Source of the DNA: Phoronis australis
Taxonomy: Eukaryota > Phoronida > Phoronidae
NCBI GenBank assembly: GCA_002633005.1
Contig: NMRA01000491.1
Coordinates: forward strand, 145,924 to 206,808
Length of the DNA: 60,885 bases
Direction of reading: 5' to 3'
Shown here one piece after another: positions 23,768 to 36,932 of this stretch. The notes below the pieces were generated by a model, which was given only the letters and a program-made list of their open reading frames with translations, had not been told where the DNA came from and did no database searches. Position 1 is the stretch's first letter; each line of letters starts with the position of its first letter. The translations under genes and the position numbers were made by a program.

Positions 23768-25328
23768 CAGGTAATCCCGAAAGTGGGCTACTGCTGCAAA
23801 AGGGGTGTCTGGACCGAGCAAGCCAACTGACTAGTGACTGCCAGGCAGACGATTCAACTCGGTCTCAAACTCGTGAACTCAACAGGTGAAATCAAGAAAC
23901 TTGGCATTGCTTCGCTGATTGACGCTATGCACAGCACACCTGGCTATGTATACCTTGTTAATAATACGAAAGAGTTTCCTAGAACAAAATCCTGGAACAA
24001 TACACCTTGCAGAAAAGGTCAGCGGCAACACAACAACTTCGGCAGTGTTTCTAACTTCGTGACCTGCAACGGAACCTTGTGCAGAACACACATGCGCATT
24101 GAGTAGTTGTATTGTGCCACCATCTATTGGAGTTATCTTTGCACTAAACTGTAAGTAACGTACCGAACGTGAACAACGCAATTCAGTCTCCATGCAGTGA
24201 ACCGCTTTGCAGACCGCTTTCATAAACTGAAATTAGGAGTGCGCTCGCATTTTCTTCACACATACCCAGTGGCCAAAGTTTGATAAGGTGGAAATAGTTA
24301 GTTCCGTTGAATTTTGAATGCCATTTTTCATGAAAATAGTTTTCAGGGTAGGCCTACGTCATGCCGGGCAGCGCCATTCAGTTTAGCACCTGCGTAACCT
24401 AAATCACAGCGTTCATAAAACATCTTCAGCTAAAAGGATATGAGTACACGCTTGGTCCCAAATGACGCATTTCAACATATCACCAGTTCTCAACTCTGTG
24501 GGCCACGAAAATCGACAACAAGTGAAGGACATCGAACTTCGCTTCGACTTTTTACATAAACTTGGAAAATTGATTGAAAATTAACTACACTCAGCGACTG
24601 TGAACTTGCGAAACCTACCTAATATATTTCGGATGATGGAATGTGTTTTGTGTGACTGAAATTATTATAAAGAAAAGAACATCTATGCTTGCATCCCAAA
24701 TTGAGATATTAAATTTTACATGGATAAATACTGCAAGGCGGATCCAGGGTTTTCAGGACAGAAAAGGGGCCACTACTTTTGGCAACAACAAAAAAGTTAT
24801 CAAGTAAATCGGCCACGCATCTTAACCCCTTTCTCAATCCGGCCTTGTATTGTGGTGTGACAAATCAAAGACATTTTCGGAAAGGCATGCTTCCAAGTAG
24901 GCTAACCCGACGTTGGTAACAGATTGTACAGATAATTTGTGTTCGCAGTTCTACAGAAATGTTCCGTCATAGCAGCAACAGTTTAAAGTGGCATTAATCC
25001 GTGCTTTCTGTGAAAACCCAGTTCACGTTTGTTTAAGACTGCTTGACATTTTGAAACTGACGGTTCGTTATTTCTTCAGACCATGAAATTTCATGTCAAG
25101 ACCCGAGTACCAGATCCCGCTAGAATGAATAAGTAGGCTACACAGAAATCACGGGTTTGGTGCTGCGTTTACAGTAAGAAACACTTTCATTTCTCACCAT
25201 GAAAAGTTTTTCGTAAACTTGTTAATTTCCCACATTAATTCTCCACATAGAAGTCACAGGTCGGTCCCATTTGAAAAACGTCTGTAAGCCTCTCCCCGGG
25301 AAATCAGGCTTTAAGCCGCTAAGACAAC
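23768..25328. promoter_or_regulatory. Divergent intergenic region, likely ITPR promoter
   Basis: About 1.6 kb lies between the ITPR start (minus) and a candidate signal-peptide exon (plus). It should hold the ITPR 5' UTR and promoter. I see no TATA box placed convincingly for either gene. The inference rests on position only. Confidence 0.35.
24735..24848. repeat. Short element with AAGGC(G/C)GGAT inverted ends
   Basis: CAAGGCGGATCCAGGGTT at the left and AACCCCTTTCTCAATCCGG followed by CCTTG at the right form imperfect inverted ends around about 75 bp. I infer a MITE-like remnant. Confidence 0.45.
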
Positions 25329-25368
25329 ATGGCGGCGAATTTATTATTTCTTTTTTTAATTGTCACCG
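25329..25368 (+). CDS. Candidate first coding exon with signal peptide
   Basis: ATG in the context AGACAACATGGCG is followed by MAANLLFLFLIVT plus one base, then the donor GTAAGC. A short hydrophobic leader cut by a phase-1 intron is the classic layout of a secreted or membrane protein gene, and phase-1 introns often follow signal peptides. Downstream exons are uncertain. One possibility is an open stretch from 26250, after a strong pyrimidine tract ending CCAG, that would continue in the right phase. The gene cannot be named. Confidence 0.4.
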
Positions 25369-26249
25369 GTAAGCACAACATATGTCCATTGACCCGGACG
25401 TGATACCAGCTCGCGTGATGCACAGTAAAGTTTCAGATATCAACACGATCACAAGTTTTCTTCCGATCGCTAATAGATATAGTGTGAATTCTTTGTCGAA
25501 ATTCCACAACTAATAAATAATCTAAGGTTGGACTGGACATTATTTAGCGTTTTCTGGCCTAACTACGTACCTTAACTTATTGCTAGGGATAAATGGGCGA
25601 AAAATGAATAATAGAGTAATTTTCCGTTCCGTTGAAAACGTACTTTTCTTGAGCGGCCCGTTCTCACCTTGGGGTTGGACTACACTTGGCTGGATCACGG
25701 GTCTGTATAACATGTGCGCGTTTCTAATGTTTATTGTAATTTTGTAGATGTATATATAAACCGTAATATTAACTAAAATATATCTATGCAGAAATAAATT
25801 CCAAAAATATCGAATAGTATCGTAACAAAGCGATTATTCATTGCAGACGTTGCCATGCGTTTCCTGGATGGAGTGTGATGTTTTGATCCGCCACTTACGA
25901 TTAGACCGTCTTCTGTCTAAAATGGTCCTCCCCCGAGCACGTGCCGATTTCGTTCACGGAAGGTAGCAGCCAGTCTCTTGACCATAAGACGAGGTCCACG
26001 ATTCGCAAACTTTGATAGCCACCTTTTATGTAAATGATGCGGTAGTAGTCTATCAACAAAACTTAGCCCCATGAGGCCGGTTCACGAAATCGCGGAATGG
26101 TCGAGTATTGCGAGCTAACAACGTCTGATCGTCTTATAGAAAGCATACGATTTCAGAGAGATAAAAAACTTTTCGCGTAGGTCAGTTAACTTAGATTTGT
26201 GTAATTTCTGTTCTCCACTAATTTCTTCTTCCAAACTTCGTTCTCCATT

Positions 26250-26466
26250 CTGACCAGTCTTGTTCGGATACTTCCTGCTCGGAGAAGTGAAATCCACGTT
26301 GGAATGTAATCCAGACATCGGAATCTTGCGTTTCTGTAGCCTACTCCGTTCAGAAGTGAATGACATGGTCACTCTACTTCGACAAGGGTGTAGGTCCCTT
26401 TTCGCTGTTTCGATGCCTCCTTTTACGAAAATCAGAAATCTTCTTTGTCCGATGAAAATGGCACGT
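26250..26466 (+). CDS. Possible second exon of the signal-peptide gene
   Basis: A pyrimidine-rich run (TTTCTGTTCTCCACTAATTT and on to CATTCTGACCAG) precedes about 26250. Joined in phase to 25368, the frame reads VLFGYFLLGEVKSTLECNPD and stays open to a stop near 26470. Against it: the same bases are also open in another plus frame (KSSLSDENGTSVKHYFEENG, up to 26696) and on the minus strand (26115-26460). At most one of these is real, and no family is recognised in any. Confidence 0.2.
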
Positions 26467-29400
26467 CAGTAAAACACTATTTTGAAGAGAATGGTGCGCC
26501 CACTCTTCTCCGAAAAGGGAATGCATATATGACCAGTCTTCGTAACACGCAGGGGATATTTGCAGTTCGTCGAGTTCCGTTACAGACTACAAACCATGGA
26601 CATTTGCGTATTTTCACTGAACTATTATTTAGGTGTATTAAGAGTATCCTTCATTTCTATATAGGTCTAAGGCGTCTGAACTCTAGCTGTTGGTGACTGT
26701 GCACATACAAAGACATCGGTGCGTGGGATGATGTGGTCTTCCAGATAGTCCGATCACCAAATTGTATGCTTAGATCTAAAAAGGTCAAGATCAAAAGAGT
26801 CCGTTTCCCCTTTCAAGTCGAGTTGTGTTTTTCGAAGTAACCTTTGTTGCACTGCCTGGTCTGTACTCTATCGCTGGATTTTCCGAGCGCCACTCAGGTC
26901 TCACTCAGATGATGCCTTGCAGGCTCCTGTACGGCGTTATTTCGATCCTCCCCTCTCCTCGACGAAGGTTCTTTTGAAGTTTCGGGAAGAGATAGTTGGT
27001 GGGTGCAAGCACAGTTTTGCTCTGTTACCATCATAACTCAAATAACTTATGTTGCACTTCTCTGGCGTTGTTCGAGCGAACGGCCGTGCCCGCCGTGACT
27101 TTCCGAACACATTCAGACTGGCTGTTTAGGAAGACTTGCAGTCAAAGTTGACCTTTGTTTTGCAGGCTCGCGCCAATTTGGGACTGTCGTTAGATGAAAC
27201 CTAGAACAAGTAATGCAAGCATGTTTATCTACATGGTGAGTTAATAAATGAACACAGGTGGTGAACTGGCCTATTTAAGTACCATGCGTTCAACATCAAT
27301 TCTTTTACGGAAGGTAGGGCCTACTGTCAACTAGACTAGTTCCTATAATAGGGACCATTATAAACACGTGCGCCAACTGCCTGCATGCTTGCAGGCCGGA
27401 GGACACGGTTGCCTATATGAGATTGCAACACTTGTCAGTGTGACGACGGGCAGCTAGTAGGGCCTAATACATGGCGATATATGTCACGAATACTTAAGTG
27501 ATCTTGCTTTTTCGCAACTTTCTTGCGTCTACGGAACATAGCCCTGGGTGTTAACCTGCTGTAGAAAGGAAGGCGTCGCCTCGGTAACAACTGCGTCAGC
27601 CGAGCACGTGCATCGATAATCGTGCCTCTAGAGGGAGATAACTAAACGCGTCTTGACAACTCAGTGGTCGAAGATGTTGAGAGGCGACCGAGTTGCCAAA
27701 AAAACAAATTGACGGAAAAAAACCGACGAAGGCGTAATGTGTTACTCAGCTACATCGACGAAATAACTATTTCCCAATAAACAATTATAGGTCGCAGCGA
27801 ACAATGGATTACGTCACACCATTGTCTCAGAATTTTAAACAACAATATGGTGAATAAGACTGCAGTGCCCGGTTGCATGCCAAACAGTCCCAAACTGGGA
27901 CCCAGCTATAAGTTCCCTAAATCTACTGCGTATTCGCGGCCTATCGAAAACACTGATTGTCCTATCTTATGCTGCTTGAGTATCATTGCTATGCCACTTT
28001 TTGTGAACTCTAGATTGAATTCTCATGCGACGCCCCCAATTTAAGACTAAGTCCCTAACTATTTTGATTGAATTAAGGGCTCAGTTTTTAGTTATATTAT
28101 TAAAAAATCCATTAATCAAAGAAGAGCTCGTAACTAAGACAAAATTATTACATATTACATTTGTGCCTAAAGAACGAAACAAGTCCGAAAAAGATTTAGG
28201 GAACTTAGTTGAGTTCCTATTTGGGACTGTTTCATGCAACCGGCCACAGAGAGGTAAAACCACTTGCCTGGACGTGAAAGACAATCATCCTTTTCGTAAA
28301 AAATAAAGTAACCGACTTCCAATTCACAAGATAAGATATAGGCCTATCAGCTGCCTTCTTGCAACGCTTCTACAAGCTTTCTTAGGCATTAAACGATGGA
28401 AATTTACTCGAAATCAATCGAATATTGAAACCACGTTTATGAAAAATCTATAACCGACCTCGTTTTTCTCAATGTCGTCAGAATATTAAGACTTTACTTA
28501 TGTTGCCTCGGAGAACATCCGAAAGCAGCATTTACTAAAATAAAACAAGGCGCTTCGTAATAATGGTGGACAACAAAGTCCTCGGAAAAATTATCCGTTT
28601 CACTTCGTTCGCAATTGGGTCAAGGCCATCATGGCCACGGAACATGAGGCAAATTCTACGCTAACATATGAGGTTTTGTTAACCCATCGCCAAAGTGAGC
28701 CTAAGCCAAACCTTGACTAACCCGTAATAATCGATTCACAAATTAATGGTCGTGGCTTAGCCGCGATGGCTACTGTTCGTTTTTCGGCACTTTAAAAACG
28801 GCCATGTTTGTTTAAAATGCCATCCCCTAAACGAAAGACATGCATATTCCAATGCAAAGTTGATTAAAACGTATGTTTCACAAATTCGTTTGGGATACTA
28901 AAGTGGTTTTTTTTTGCATATATTTTAGACAAAATTTCCCAAAAGTGGAATAAACATGACACTTCATGACTCCTAAACTTCACTCGAGGCACTGAATACT
29001 GTATATTCAGTGACTGTATGGATAATCAAATGTTTACATAGTTCTCATTCTGTTTTGAAAGAAATTCGTTTTTATTACGAAGTCAAAGCGCAGCTCTATC
29101 AAATCGACACAAAAAACGACGAATATCTGCCCGCATAGACGTGTTCAACGTGCTCGGCTGAATTCTATTATTTATCAAAAACTAATATGAAACGATTTCA
29201 AACAAACATTCCTGCTGTCATTTTTCCGAAAAGTGGAGGGCCTTTTCTGGTCTTTGCCTGTTCACTGACATCCCTACTGGATTTTGAAATACTGAAGAGA
29301 ACACTTCGCCCAAATACACGCCGCGGGTTTGCGAAGCAGATGCGACACTGGGCAATGGTCTGATATAACGTGCCCTAATTTTGAGAACTAGTTTCTGTTA

Positions 29401-29704
29401 CTGAATAACGGGCATCAAACTGGTTCTCAAAATACGGTCACCATATACTGTCAGACTACTGATAATACGGGATACCGGCACTTACTACGTAAGCCAACAC
29501 TGCGTGTACCAGTTGCCAACCGACTAGAGCGACGTCTTTCTTGAAAATGCGAAAATGCGGACACGGTTTGGTTCTACCATTTCCGGTTCTGATCTCTCGA
29601 AAAGGAGGTAACATCCAAATAGTTTGTAAACGATGATTGATGGCTGGCGTTTTTTGTTTTGACCTTTTCGACTGGTGTGCCTTTCTTGTGGATTGAATTT
29701 CAAA
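26467..29704. other. Intergenic region upstream of PIGZ
   Basis: No confident gene. A frame at 27847-28044 begins VNKTAVPGC and continues to YKFPKS, weakly THAP-like but lacking the first cysteine. The PIGZ promoter should lie just left of 29705, where TTTCCGGTTC (about 29580, an ETS-like core) stands. Apart from the hairpin at 29378 nothing else stands out. Confidence 0.5.
29378..29434. repeat. Short near-palindromic element, copy 4
   Basis: ATTTTGAGAACTAGTTT pairs with AAACTGGTTCTCAAAAT with one mismatch. The centre reads CTGAATAACGGGCATC, as in copy 2. The flanks are TATAACGTGCCCT and GGTCACCATAT. Confidence 0.75.
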
Positions 29705-29816
29705 ATGGATGTTGTCTTTGTGATACTGGCATTAGTAAGAGTTGTTTGGACGTTGTATGGACAGTCAGGATACATCCACCCCGATGAATTCTTTCAGTCA
29801 AGCGAGGTTATGGCTG
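29705..29816 (+). CDS. PIGZ: PIGZ exon 1 (coding part)
   Basis: It encodes [20 protein letters not shown] and on to SSEVMA plus one base, before donor GTAACA. It contains the catalytic-loop motif HPDEFF, with Asp27 and Glu28. Confidence 0.95.
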
Positions 29817-32800
29817 GTAACATATTTTTTTCTGTTTTTGTTTTGTCATAATTCAAATTCATGTTATTGTACAGTACTTCACTCTTCAGTCTTCATTACT
29901 TGTAGTTGGGACGTTTAATTTCTCCGTACTAGTAATTGCACAGCATCCAACGACATGAAATTCAAACTGATGAGTTTGGTCGTGTGACCAGCTGACTTGA
30001 GAAGAAGCTGAGTAAGTGATAAGAAACCTCAGCCGTGGAGTCGATGACGAAAATACAAGATGTCTGATTGAGGAGTAGTCGGATAAAGCAGTCCCGCTTT
30101 AAACCGCCATAACGTCTTTGATTTTTAACCTAGAATCAAGATTTTAATATCCACGTGCTCACAAGGCGTATAGAAATTTGGTCTGTGTTGTTAGTTTTGC
30201 CATACCTGTACTGACATTGTCTGTCAAAATTGTCACAGTCAAACACTGCCACTCTCATTGTCAGCATGATCAGTGTGCATGCTTCTAATGACAGTTACCA
30301 ATACTCAGCAGCTTGTAATTTGTCAACAGATTTTTCATAAACTGCAAGTGCCAACATCTCTCAGTGTGTTGAGCAACTGGTGTGTACTGTTAGCCTTTGT
30401 GCAAAGCTGTGTACTAGTCTTAAGTGTACAACTTGGCACCGCTGTGGGTAAAAAACTAGCCAAACAAAATCTGACAAAAAATTAGTGTCACTGAAACCTA
30501 CACTCTTCCTTGAGTAAGTTGAATAACTTTTTCGGTGTTAGAAAAATGAACGTTTTGCCGTTATTCTGCTGCTAAAGTTGTGGAGTGGTCTTTTGCTTCG
30601 GATTTCGGCTATTTTTACCCCAATTCTTCAATCAATTGTTCTTCCTCCACGAGGTTGCGTACATTGCGGTACTGGTTTCATTTCATTACAAGTTTTTTTT
30701 GTATTCTAAAACCAGCGAACCGGATTTCTGAACAAATTTTGCTGCTTCGAAGGTGTCATCATCTCCAAGAGATGTCGCAAAAATTTAGGAAATGGTGCAT
30801 GCGTGTGTCAATGTGCGAACTGGTTTTAAAATGGTGACAGGCTTTTGTTTGGTATAACAAGCAGAGGATTGTACAAAAAATGACGTTTAGTAGATTGTTT
30901 TTTGCTTAAGCAGCTGCAACAGGCAGGGTGAGTGTTGGTTGACTCCCAGATTTTACATGCACTCCCGCAGGTCGTTAGCTCTAGATGTTGATATAAGTTT
31001 CGCGGCGAAGTCATAATCAGAACTCTCCGGGCTGTACAAAATGTCAGGGTTTAACAGAGCTCAACACACAATGCCACCTAGCTGTATTTTGATGAGAGTC
31101 TTCATGCTGGCTGGCTACTGGTGTATGAGTCTTGACGTCACACAAAAGACTGTGGGAATGTAGTTGGTAGCAGTGTGAGCCCATCGTGCTTACCATTGTA
31201 AATCTATTTCACAAAGTACAGGGCAACATGCAATGTACGTGCTATGCTTCTAATGACAGTATTGAAAACAACTAACTCTTGTGACTAAACAGTACTAGTA
31301 GGCTAGATGTAGGCAAAATTGGTGTAATAAATAACGGATAAAATATTGAGCATGCAGGTTAGAGCATGGGGCTGCTATCTAAAACTCCATAAAATGTCAT
31401 GTTCTTTTACATGTGGTTCCGATTTCAGGAGATATCTTGGACTATGAGGTGTACACTCCGTGGGAGTTCAACAAATCACATGCCTTGAGAAGTGTGATAT
31501 CACCAGCAGTGACATCTGGTGTTGCATTCTACAGTCTGAAGATCATGGGCAGACTTTTTGGTGAAGTGGCTACATCTTCCACCTTGTTGTTACTAGCACC
31601 GAGGGTTGTCATGGTGATGTTAAGCTTCCTTGGCGACCTGCTGATGTATAATATATCGGTTAAGTTGAACCGGGATCCCACGATATGCAGTTTCCTCTAT
31701 GCGAGCTCATATGTGACTTTAGTATTTTTTACAAGGACATTTTCAAATACAGTTGAGGCTTTGTTGTTCAGTCTCGTATTCTACTGTGTTGTAATGAAAG
31801 TGTCGAAGACCGATAAGTTAAGTACCCTCATGAATGGTTACGTTGACTTTACTCCTTCAATTGTTTTAAATACCGACATCATACTGGCAATGACCATTGT
31901 CACTGGCATTTTTGTCAGACCAACATTTGCAGCTTTTGTTCTTGTACCGTGCATCATTTGGTTGTTGCATGATGGTTTATCTGCTGCCCCTGCAAAGTTG
32001 TTTACCGCTACCCCTGTGGCTCTCATCACCGCACTAACCCTTGCGGTTATTGACTCTCTGTATTATGGCACATTAAAGTTCCCCTTATCTTGGTCAGTGT
32101 TGACAGAAATGCCCAGCGTTGACTTCTTTCTCAAGAATCTCACCTTCACTCCACTCAAATTCATGCTGTATAACCAGAACACGTCTAACTTAGCCTTGCA
32201 CGGTATTCACCCCCGTTACACTCATGTCGCAGTCAACATGCCCATGATCACTGCACCTTTATTGCTTGCTGGTGGATTAGCACTTGCCACTAAACTAATG
32301 CCCATCATATATCGCTTACTGGGCTGGTGTCGGGACAAGATCATTTACAAGAGGAGACCCTTACACCCCCCTGTTGTGCCGAAAGTGGACTACTCCACAG
32401 ACATTGCTCTGGCATTGTCTGTTGTGTTACCTCTTGGAATCTTGTCCCTTTTCCCTCACCAGGAAATGAGATTCTTACTGCCTTTGCTCGCTCCATGCAT
32501 ATTACTTTTCGCGCGCTGGATGTCGAGCCATTTCATGATAGTTCTCTGGATCCTGTTTAATACTTTGGGCATTTCATTTTTTGGTATTTTCCATCAAGGG
32601 GGTTTGATTCCATGCTTGACCTACATTGGAGAGCAGAACAGTGCTGAACAATTCTTGATCTTCCATCAAACTTACATGCCCCCTCGCCATTTGCTACGGC
32701 GACACAAACGTGTCGAGAGTGCCTTCAGCATTGTAGACTTAGCTGGTGCGCCACCTAGTGGCCTAAAAACAAACTTGGATCAGATATTTGCCTCGCCGAA

Positions 32801-33053
32801 GGTTTCAAAGTCTATTCAAAACTGTGTTGTGAAATTAGTTACCCCAGCGATTCCTAGTGTTCTTCAGAAGACGAAGGAATACAAGAGCTATTCTTTTGAA
32901 CTACATAAAGAGTTCAGACCACATTTGTCGATGGAATCGCCACCAGATTTGGGTAAACTTTTCAAAACAAACAAAGGTTCTTGGTTGTCGCTACTTGCTG
33001 AATTGTATAAAGATCTCAAGTTAAATTTATACTGTGTTACTGTGCACCACTAG
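29705..33053 (+). CDS. PIGZ: GPI mannosyltransferase 4 (PIG-Z/SMP3 family), complete
   Basis: Two exons (29705-29816 and 31429-33053) join at a phase-1 intron (ATGGCTG|GTAACA ... TTTCAG|GAGAT) to give 578 residues; human PIGZ is of nearly the same length. The enzyme is a multipass ER membrane GT22 mannosyltransferase that adds the fourth mannose to GPI-anchor precursors, using dolichol-phosphate mannose. The luminal motif HPDEFFQS is at residues 25-32, split from [14 protein letters not shown] by the intron, and [13 protein letters not shown] starts at residue 381; both are family signatures. Between and after them lie many hydrophobic segments. The start is the first ATG before the N-terminal hydrophobic stretch. 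It converges with MITF, their coding ends about 3.9 kb apart. The final stop lies inside a 31-bp tandem duplication. Confidence 0.96.
29817..31428 (+). other. PIGZ: PIGZ intron
   Basis: A single phase-1 intron of 1.6 kb. It contains no recognisable repeat family or nested gene; the short open frames in it look like chance. Confidence 0.8.
31429..33053 (+). CDS. PIGZ: PIGZ exon 2
   Basis: A long terminal exon encoding residues 38-578, with most of the membrane segments and the HQEMRF motif. It ends TVHH then TAG at 33051. Confidence 0.96.
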
Positions 33054-33100
33054 TGGTTATGGTAAAATTACTGTGCACCACTAGTGGTTATGGTAAAATT
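33039..33100. repeat. 31-bp tandem duplication spanning the PIGZ stop codon
   Basis: Two identical 31-bp copies (33039 and 33070) begin ACTGTGCACCACTAGTGGTT. Each contains the 12-bp palindrome ACCACTAGTGGT; in copy 1 the TAG inside it is the stop codon of PIGZ. Confidence 0.92.
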
Positions 33101-33429
33101 TGTTATTTGGGACTGTGTCAAATTACTTGTCTTTAAGATTTAAATTGTTCAGAATTTTAGAGTCTGGCATTAGTTGTTTGACTTAAAAAAATCATGAAAA
33201 TAAGTAATTTACAAGAAGTTTGGAATTTTTTAGTGGATGTGATATTCACTACTTGCACACTTTAGTGGTACTGCAAAAATGATTGTTGTGGATTGTTGTT
33301 TAGGACACAATGCCTCGTTTTAGCACCATTTTAACAATGCAAATGTGAAAGCATGCAGCGAGTCTTGGAGTTTAGAAACAGGTTATGATAGATGGTTTCA
33401 TTACATGGTGAAAACAAATTTCTCCAAGT

Positions 33430-34100
33430 GTGTTGCTTTGTTTCGTTATTCGCACGCTACAGATCAGGTGCAATGTGAAATTTGCACAAAACATGTATTT
33501 TGGAATGGCTGGAAACTTATTGCTAAAATCAGAAACAAGATGGTGCCGTGGCGGCCATTTTCCCTATTTTGGTTGTGGGGGGAGTCTTAGCTCTGCCTTT
33601 TCTGGTGTGATTTTTTTATTTTTCTTTCAGTAGACCATCGAAAGAGCTCTCGCAAGTGTTTTATTAGTTTTTCGCAGTCTTTCTGTTCTTGAGTTATTTA
33701 AAATTTTCCGTGTACTGGTCTCAAATTGAGTTTTTGTGCCATATATTCGAGGTTCCTTGACTTATCTGTCCGAAATTTGGTTTGGTCATCTTTTCAAGCG
33801 CCGTCAGCATTGTGAAAGCCATTTTTTGATGCAAATTACGGTTCTTGTGATATTCAAGATTTATTGCTCAGATGACTGTTCTTTTCTCTACTACCATTTG
33901 TAGCTGCACTTTGTTATCCTATCATATTTGTGCTAGAGATCGCATTTTTCCTCTGATCGACATGAAGTTTAAGTACATTGTTTACTTAGTCAAAGGCTCA
34001 AGATATTTAAGTTGTTCTTGGGCGAAATTGGACGAAAGATGGTGCTGTGATGGCCATTTCTCGACCAAACCTTTTTTTAAATCCCGTATGTAAATAGATC
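33430..34100 (-). repeat. Old copy of the GGCGAAAT-hairpin repeat family
   Basis: Read on the minus strand, the blocks AAAATGGCCGCCACGGCACC, 'AGTTTCCAGCCATT' and 'TTTTGTGCAAATTTCACATTG' align with the AAAATGGCCGCC...TTCCAG...GTGCAAATTT blocks at about 510-605 and 5305-5400. It is too diverged to set ends. It probably lies within the PIGZ 3' flank. Confidence 0.5.
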
Positions 34101-36932
34101 TCCCGAGAGGATATCTAGTACGTTGGTGTAATAAGCGTGTGATGTCATGCTTGTTGACGTCCTCAGTTTCATCGTCGATCTCACCTTTTATTCAATTTCA
34201 CCAAATGTTACTCTTCAGAGCGTTTTCATTTTAAAACCTAAGTTCTGTGAAATTTTATAATTATAGATGTATTGGGCCAAAAGGTAGTTCTATCAAACCA
34301 GTAGCTAAGTATGCAAATCTACGCCCGTCAAATGATAGGTGAAGCTGCTTTCCCGTGCCATGTTGCGTCACTGCAAGATCCCAGCACTAACAACAAAAGG
34401 CCGATAAAAGTTGTATTGAATAAGGGTCTGAATAGAACACCATTGCATGCGGGTGTTTTTCAGAGCAGTTGGAATTAAAAAGCGATTCTCGCGGTGACGT
34501 AGACAAAAGCAAGACATTGCGCTTAACAGTTTGTTACATTTGGCAATTTATACTCAGAGCGATGCTCTTAAAATGCTGTAGGGCACCAAATTTACAGGTG
34601 TTACCCTTCAAGATGGGCTTTAATGTCAATATTAATGTCTGAAAGAGACCTTCCCAATATGAAGAGTTGTTACAACTGACCAAAAGAGATTATATAGACA
34701 TTAGACAACAAACGTTCTAGCAACAGTTCACCATGGTCAGTAGACGGTGTGCTGTTTAGATGTTTTCTGTGAAGTAGAAGTCTTAGTCAAATATTTTGAT
34801 GTATTCAGTGATGCTTTTGATGTTTTTAAGCTTTATGTTTTGATATCGATATAGCTATTTTGCGCACTTCAGGAATACACGTTTATGTAAATTAAATGAG
34901 TTTTCTTCATACGGTCGTATAGTATATTCTACATACATTAGTTGTGAACATAGCAGTCTACATGACATTGTTATCTGGGTTCAATGGCATGAAAGTTCTA
35001 ACCTAGACCACTGTACATGACTGAAGACAACCGACTCTCCAGTCCAGTAACAGTTTGCCATTGCCAATAGATGGCGCTGTTTGTCAACCTGATCTCTAGC
35101 ATGAGCCTGTTACTTCCTCTCCTAATCTCAATTGTGCTATGACATTTTCTTGAACTTTCACCGTTAATGACAGTTAGAAGTTTCATAATCCATCCTATTG
35201 CTTTGGTTGTCGGTTGTCTCCAGTCTTTACTCCACCTGGTGGAAGATTTTTTAATCTCAACACGTTCAACAAAATGTGTGTAACGCACATGTACCGTATG
35301 TTTGAGCTTTTAACTTCCCACTTTAAAAACCCCAAGCAGCGCCAGCTAGGTAAAGGAAAAATCGGAAACTTCAAAAGGTAATAGAACAAGTGTATCTCCC
35401 CACTGAACCTAATAATGAATGCCATTTGGTTCATGTCGTACGTAATTAGGACTACTAACTTGCCACTTGCATTCTAAGACATTAAATGAATTTTTCTGAA
35501 GATGGCACTGCACTAATATAAGCTGAAGTAAGGTAAAATGGTGAAACGTCCATAAGTTAGATCCCACAAGACGATCAAATTTTATCCGAAGGTGCACTAA
35601 CCAGAACTTGCCCAATTTAAGCCAAGCTCTGACTTGCACGTGTCCAACTAACGCTTTTATGTTGAGGACGCTAGTTGTTGGTCTTTCACAAACACCTGTA
35701 CACACAACCGGCCTACTTGCAGAATGATAAAAATCATAAGCAAAAAGTATCATAGCACGAGTTAGAACAGTTTAAGCTTCAAATCTCATTTAAACAATTA
35801 ACTGTTGCATATCGAATTCCTACCATTAACATCAATTTGATGGGTAACAATTATCAAAAATGACCACTGAATAGTTTTAAGCAATGTATCCCTCACTTGA
35901 GTAGTCTGACTGCCTGAACTTCACGCTAATGTATTTCTGTATAAAATGGAACATAAAATCATATTTTCAAAGGCAAGCACATATTTCTCATTAACAACGG
36001 ACACAGGTGGTATTGCACAAACAATCAATAGAGGTCACTACCATGCAACATTGTCTCCATCATTTCTACCTAGTAATTTCAATGTTGCACAACGCTCGAT
36101 TGGTTAACATCTGAGAGGCCTCTAGTTTCATGTAGAAAAGTAACAACCTGGAGTCTCTAACTCCTTGCAGGCCAGCTATTGTTCAAATTAAAACGAGTAT
36201 TGTTGAATGGAAGTTAACAAGACGGTTATATCATGTCCAAGCAATACCACCTCATCACAACCACATCTATGCTTTGAATGTAACAGTTAAGAATAACATA
36301 CAGTTGGTAAAAATCTGATCTTTTCCTTAAAAATATTACGTAAAATATCCATCATTCATTCTTTATATACATTATATACAATGTAACTATTTACAGTAAA
36401 ACGCCCACGTTCACGCTGTCTTAACATCCCCAAACTAAAGACGTTTTCAGGTCTGAGAGAGCTTAAACAGCCAGCTTATAATACAAATCTCCTTGTACAC
36501 TGTGTGCATTGACACAAAGTTTCTATCAGAACACTCAACAGACACGTCTTTTCCAATTTAGAACAACAGTGGCTGTTGACTTTCTTCTGTTGCATAAGTC
36601 ACACACATTTCGTAACTTTTAGCACAATTCCAAGCAAGAAGAAAACCTTGTGTTAAACTAAACACACCGTGGAAAAATTGCACACTATACATGGGAGCTT
36701 CCCACCAAAACGGGGCAGTTTGAGTTAGGAGATGTTAGGTATAGCTTTAAAAACATTCGAAGTATTAAGTTGTAATAAAAAAACACTCCTAACTGGAAAG
36801 GTTATGTGGTGCACTTCCGCACCAAATACTGAGAAGTCATCTCATCACAATGATCTCTCTGTTTAGATTACATTGACCAATAACCAGAGGACTTGCTTCA
36901 CTTGGCTATCACAGCTACCAATCAGGAGCCTT
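34101..36932. other. Convergent 3' flanks of PIGZ and MITF
   Basis: This should hold the 3' UTR of MITF (minus) and perhaps the end of PIGZ's (plus). I did not find an AATAAA signal placed clearly for either gene. The minus-strand open frame at 34998-35288 matches no family. Confidence 0.5.

Noticed and set aside
34998-35288. 96-codon minus-strand frame downstream of PIGZ
   Set aside because: No recognisable domain and no splice or start context; probably chance within 3' flank.
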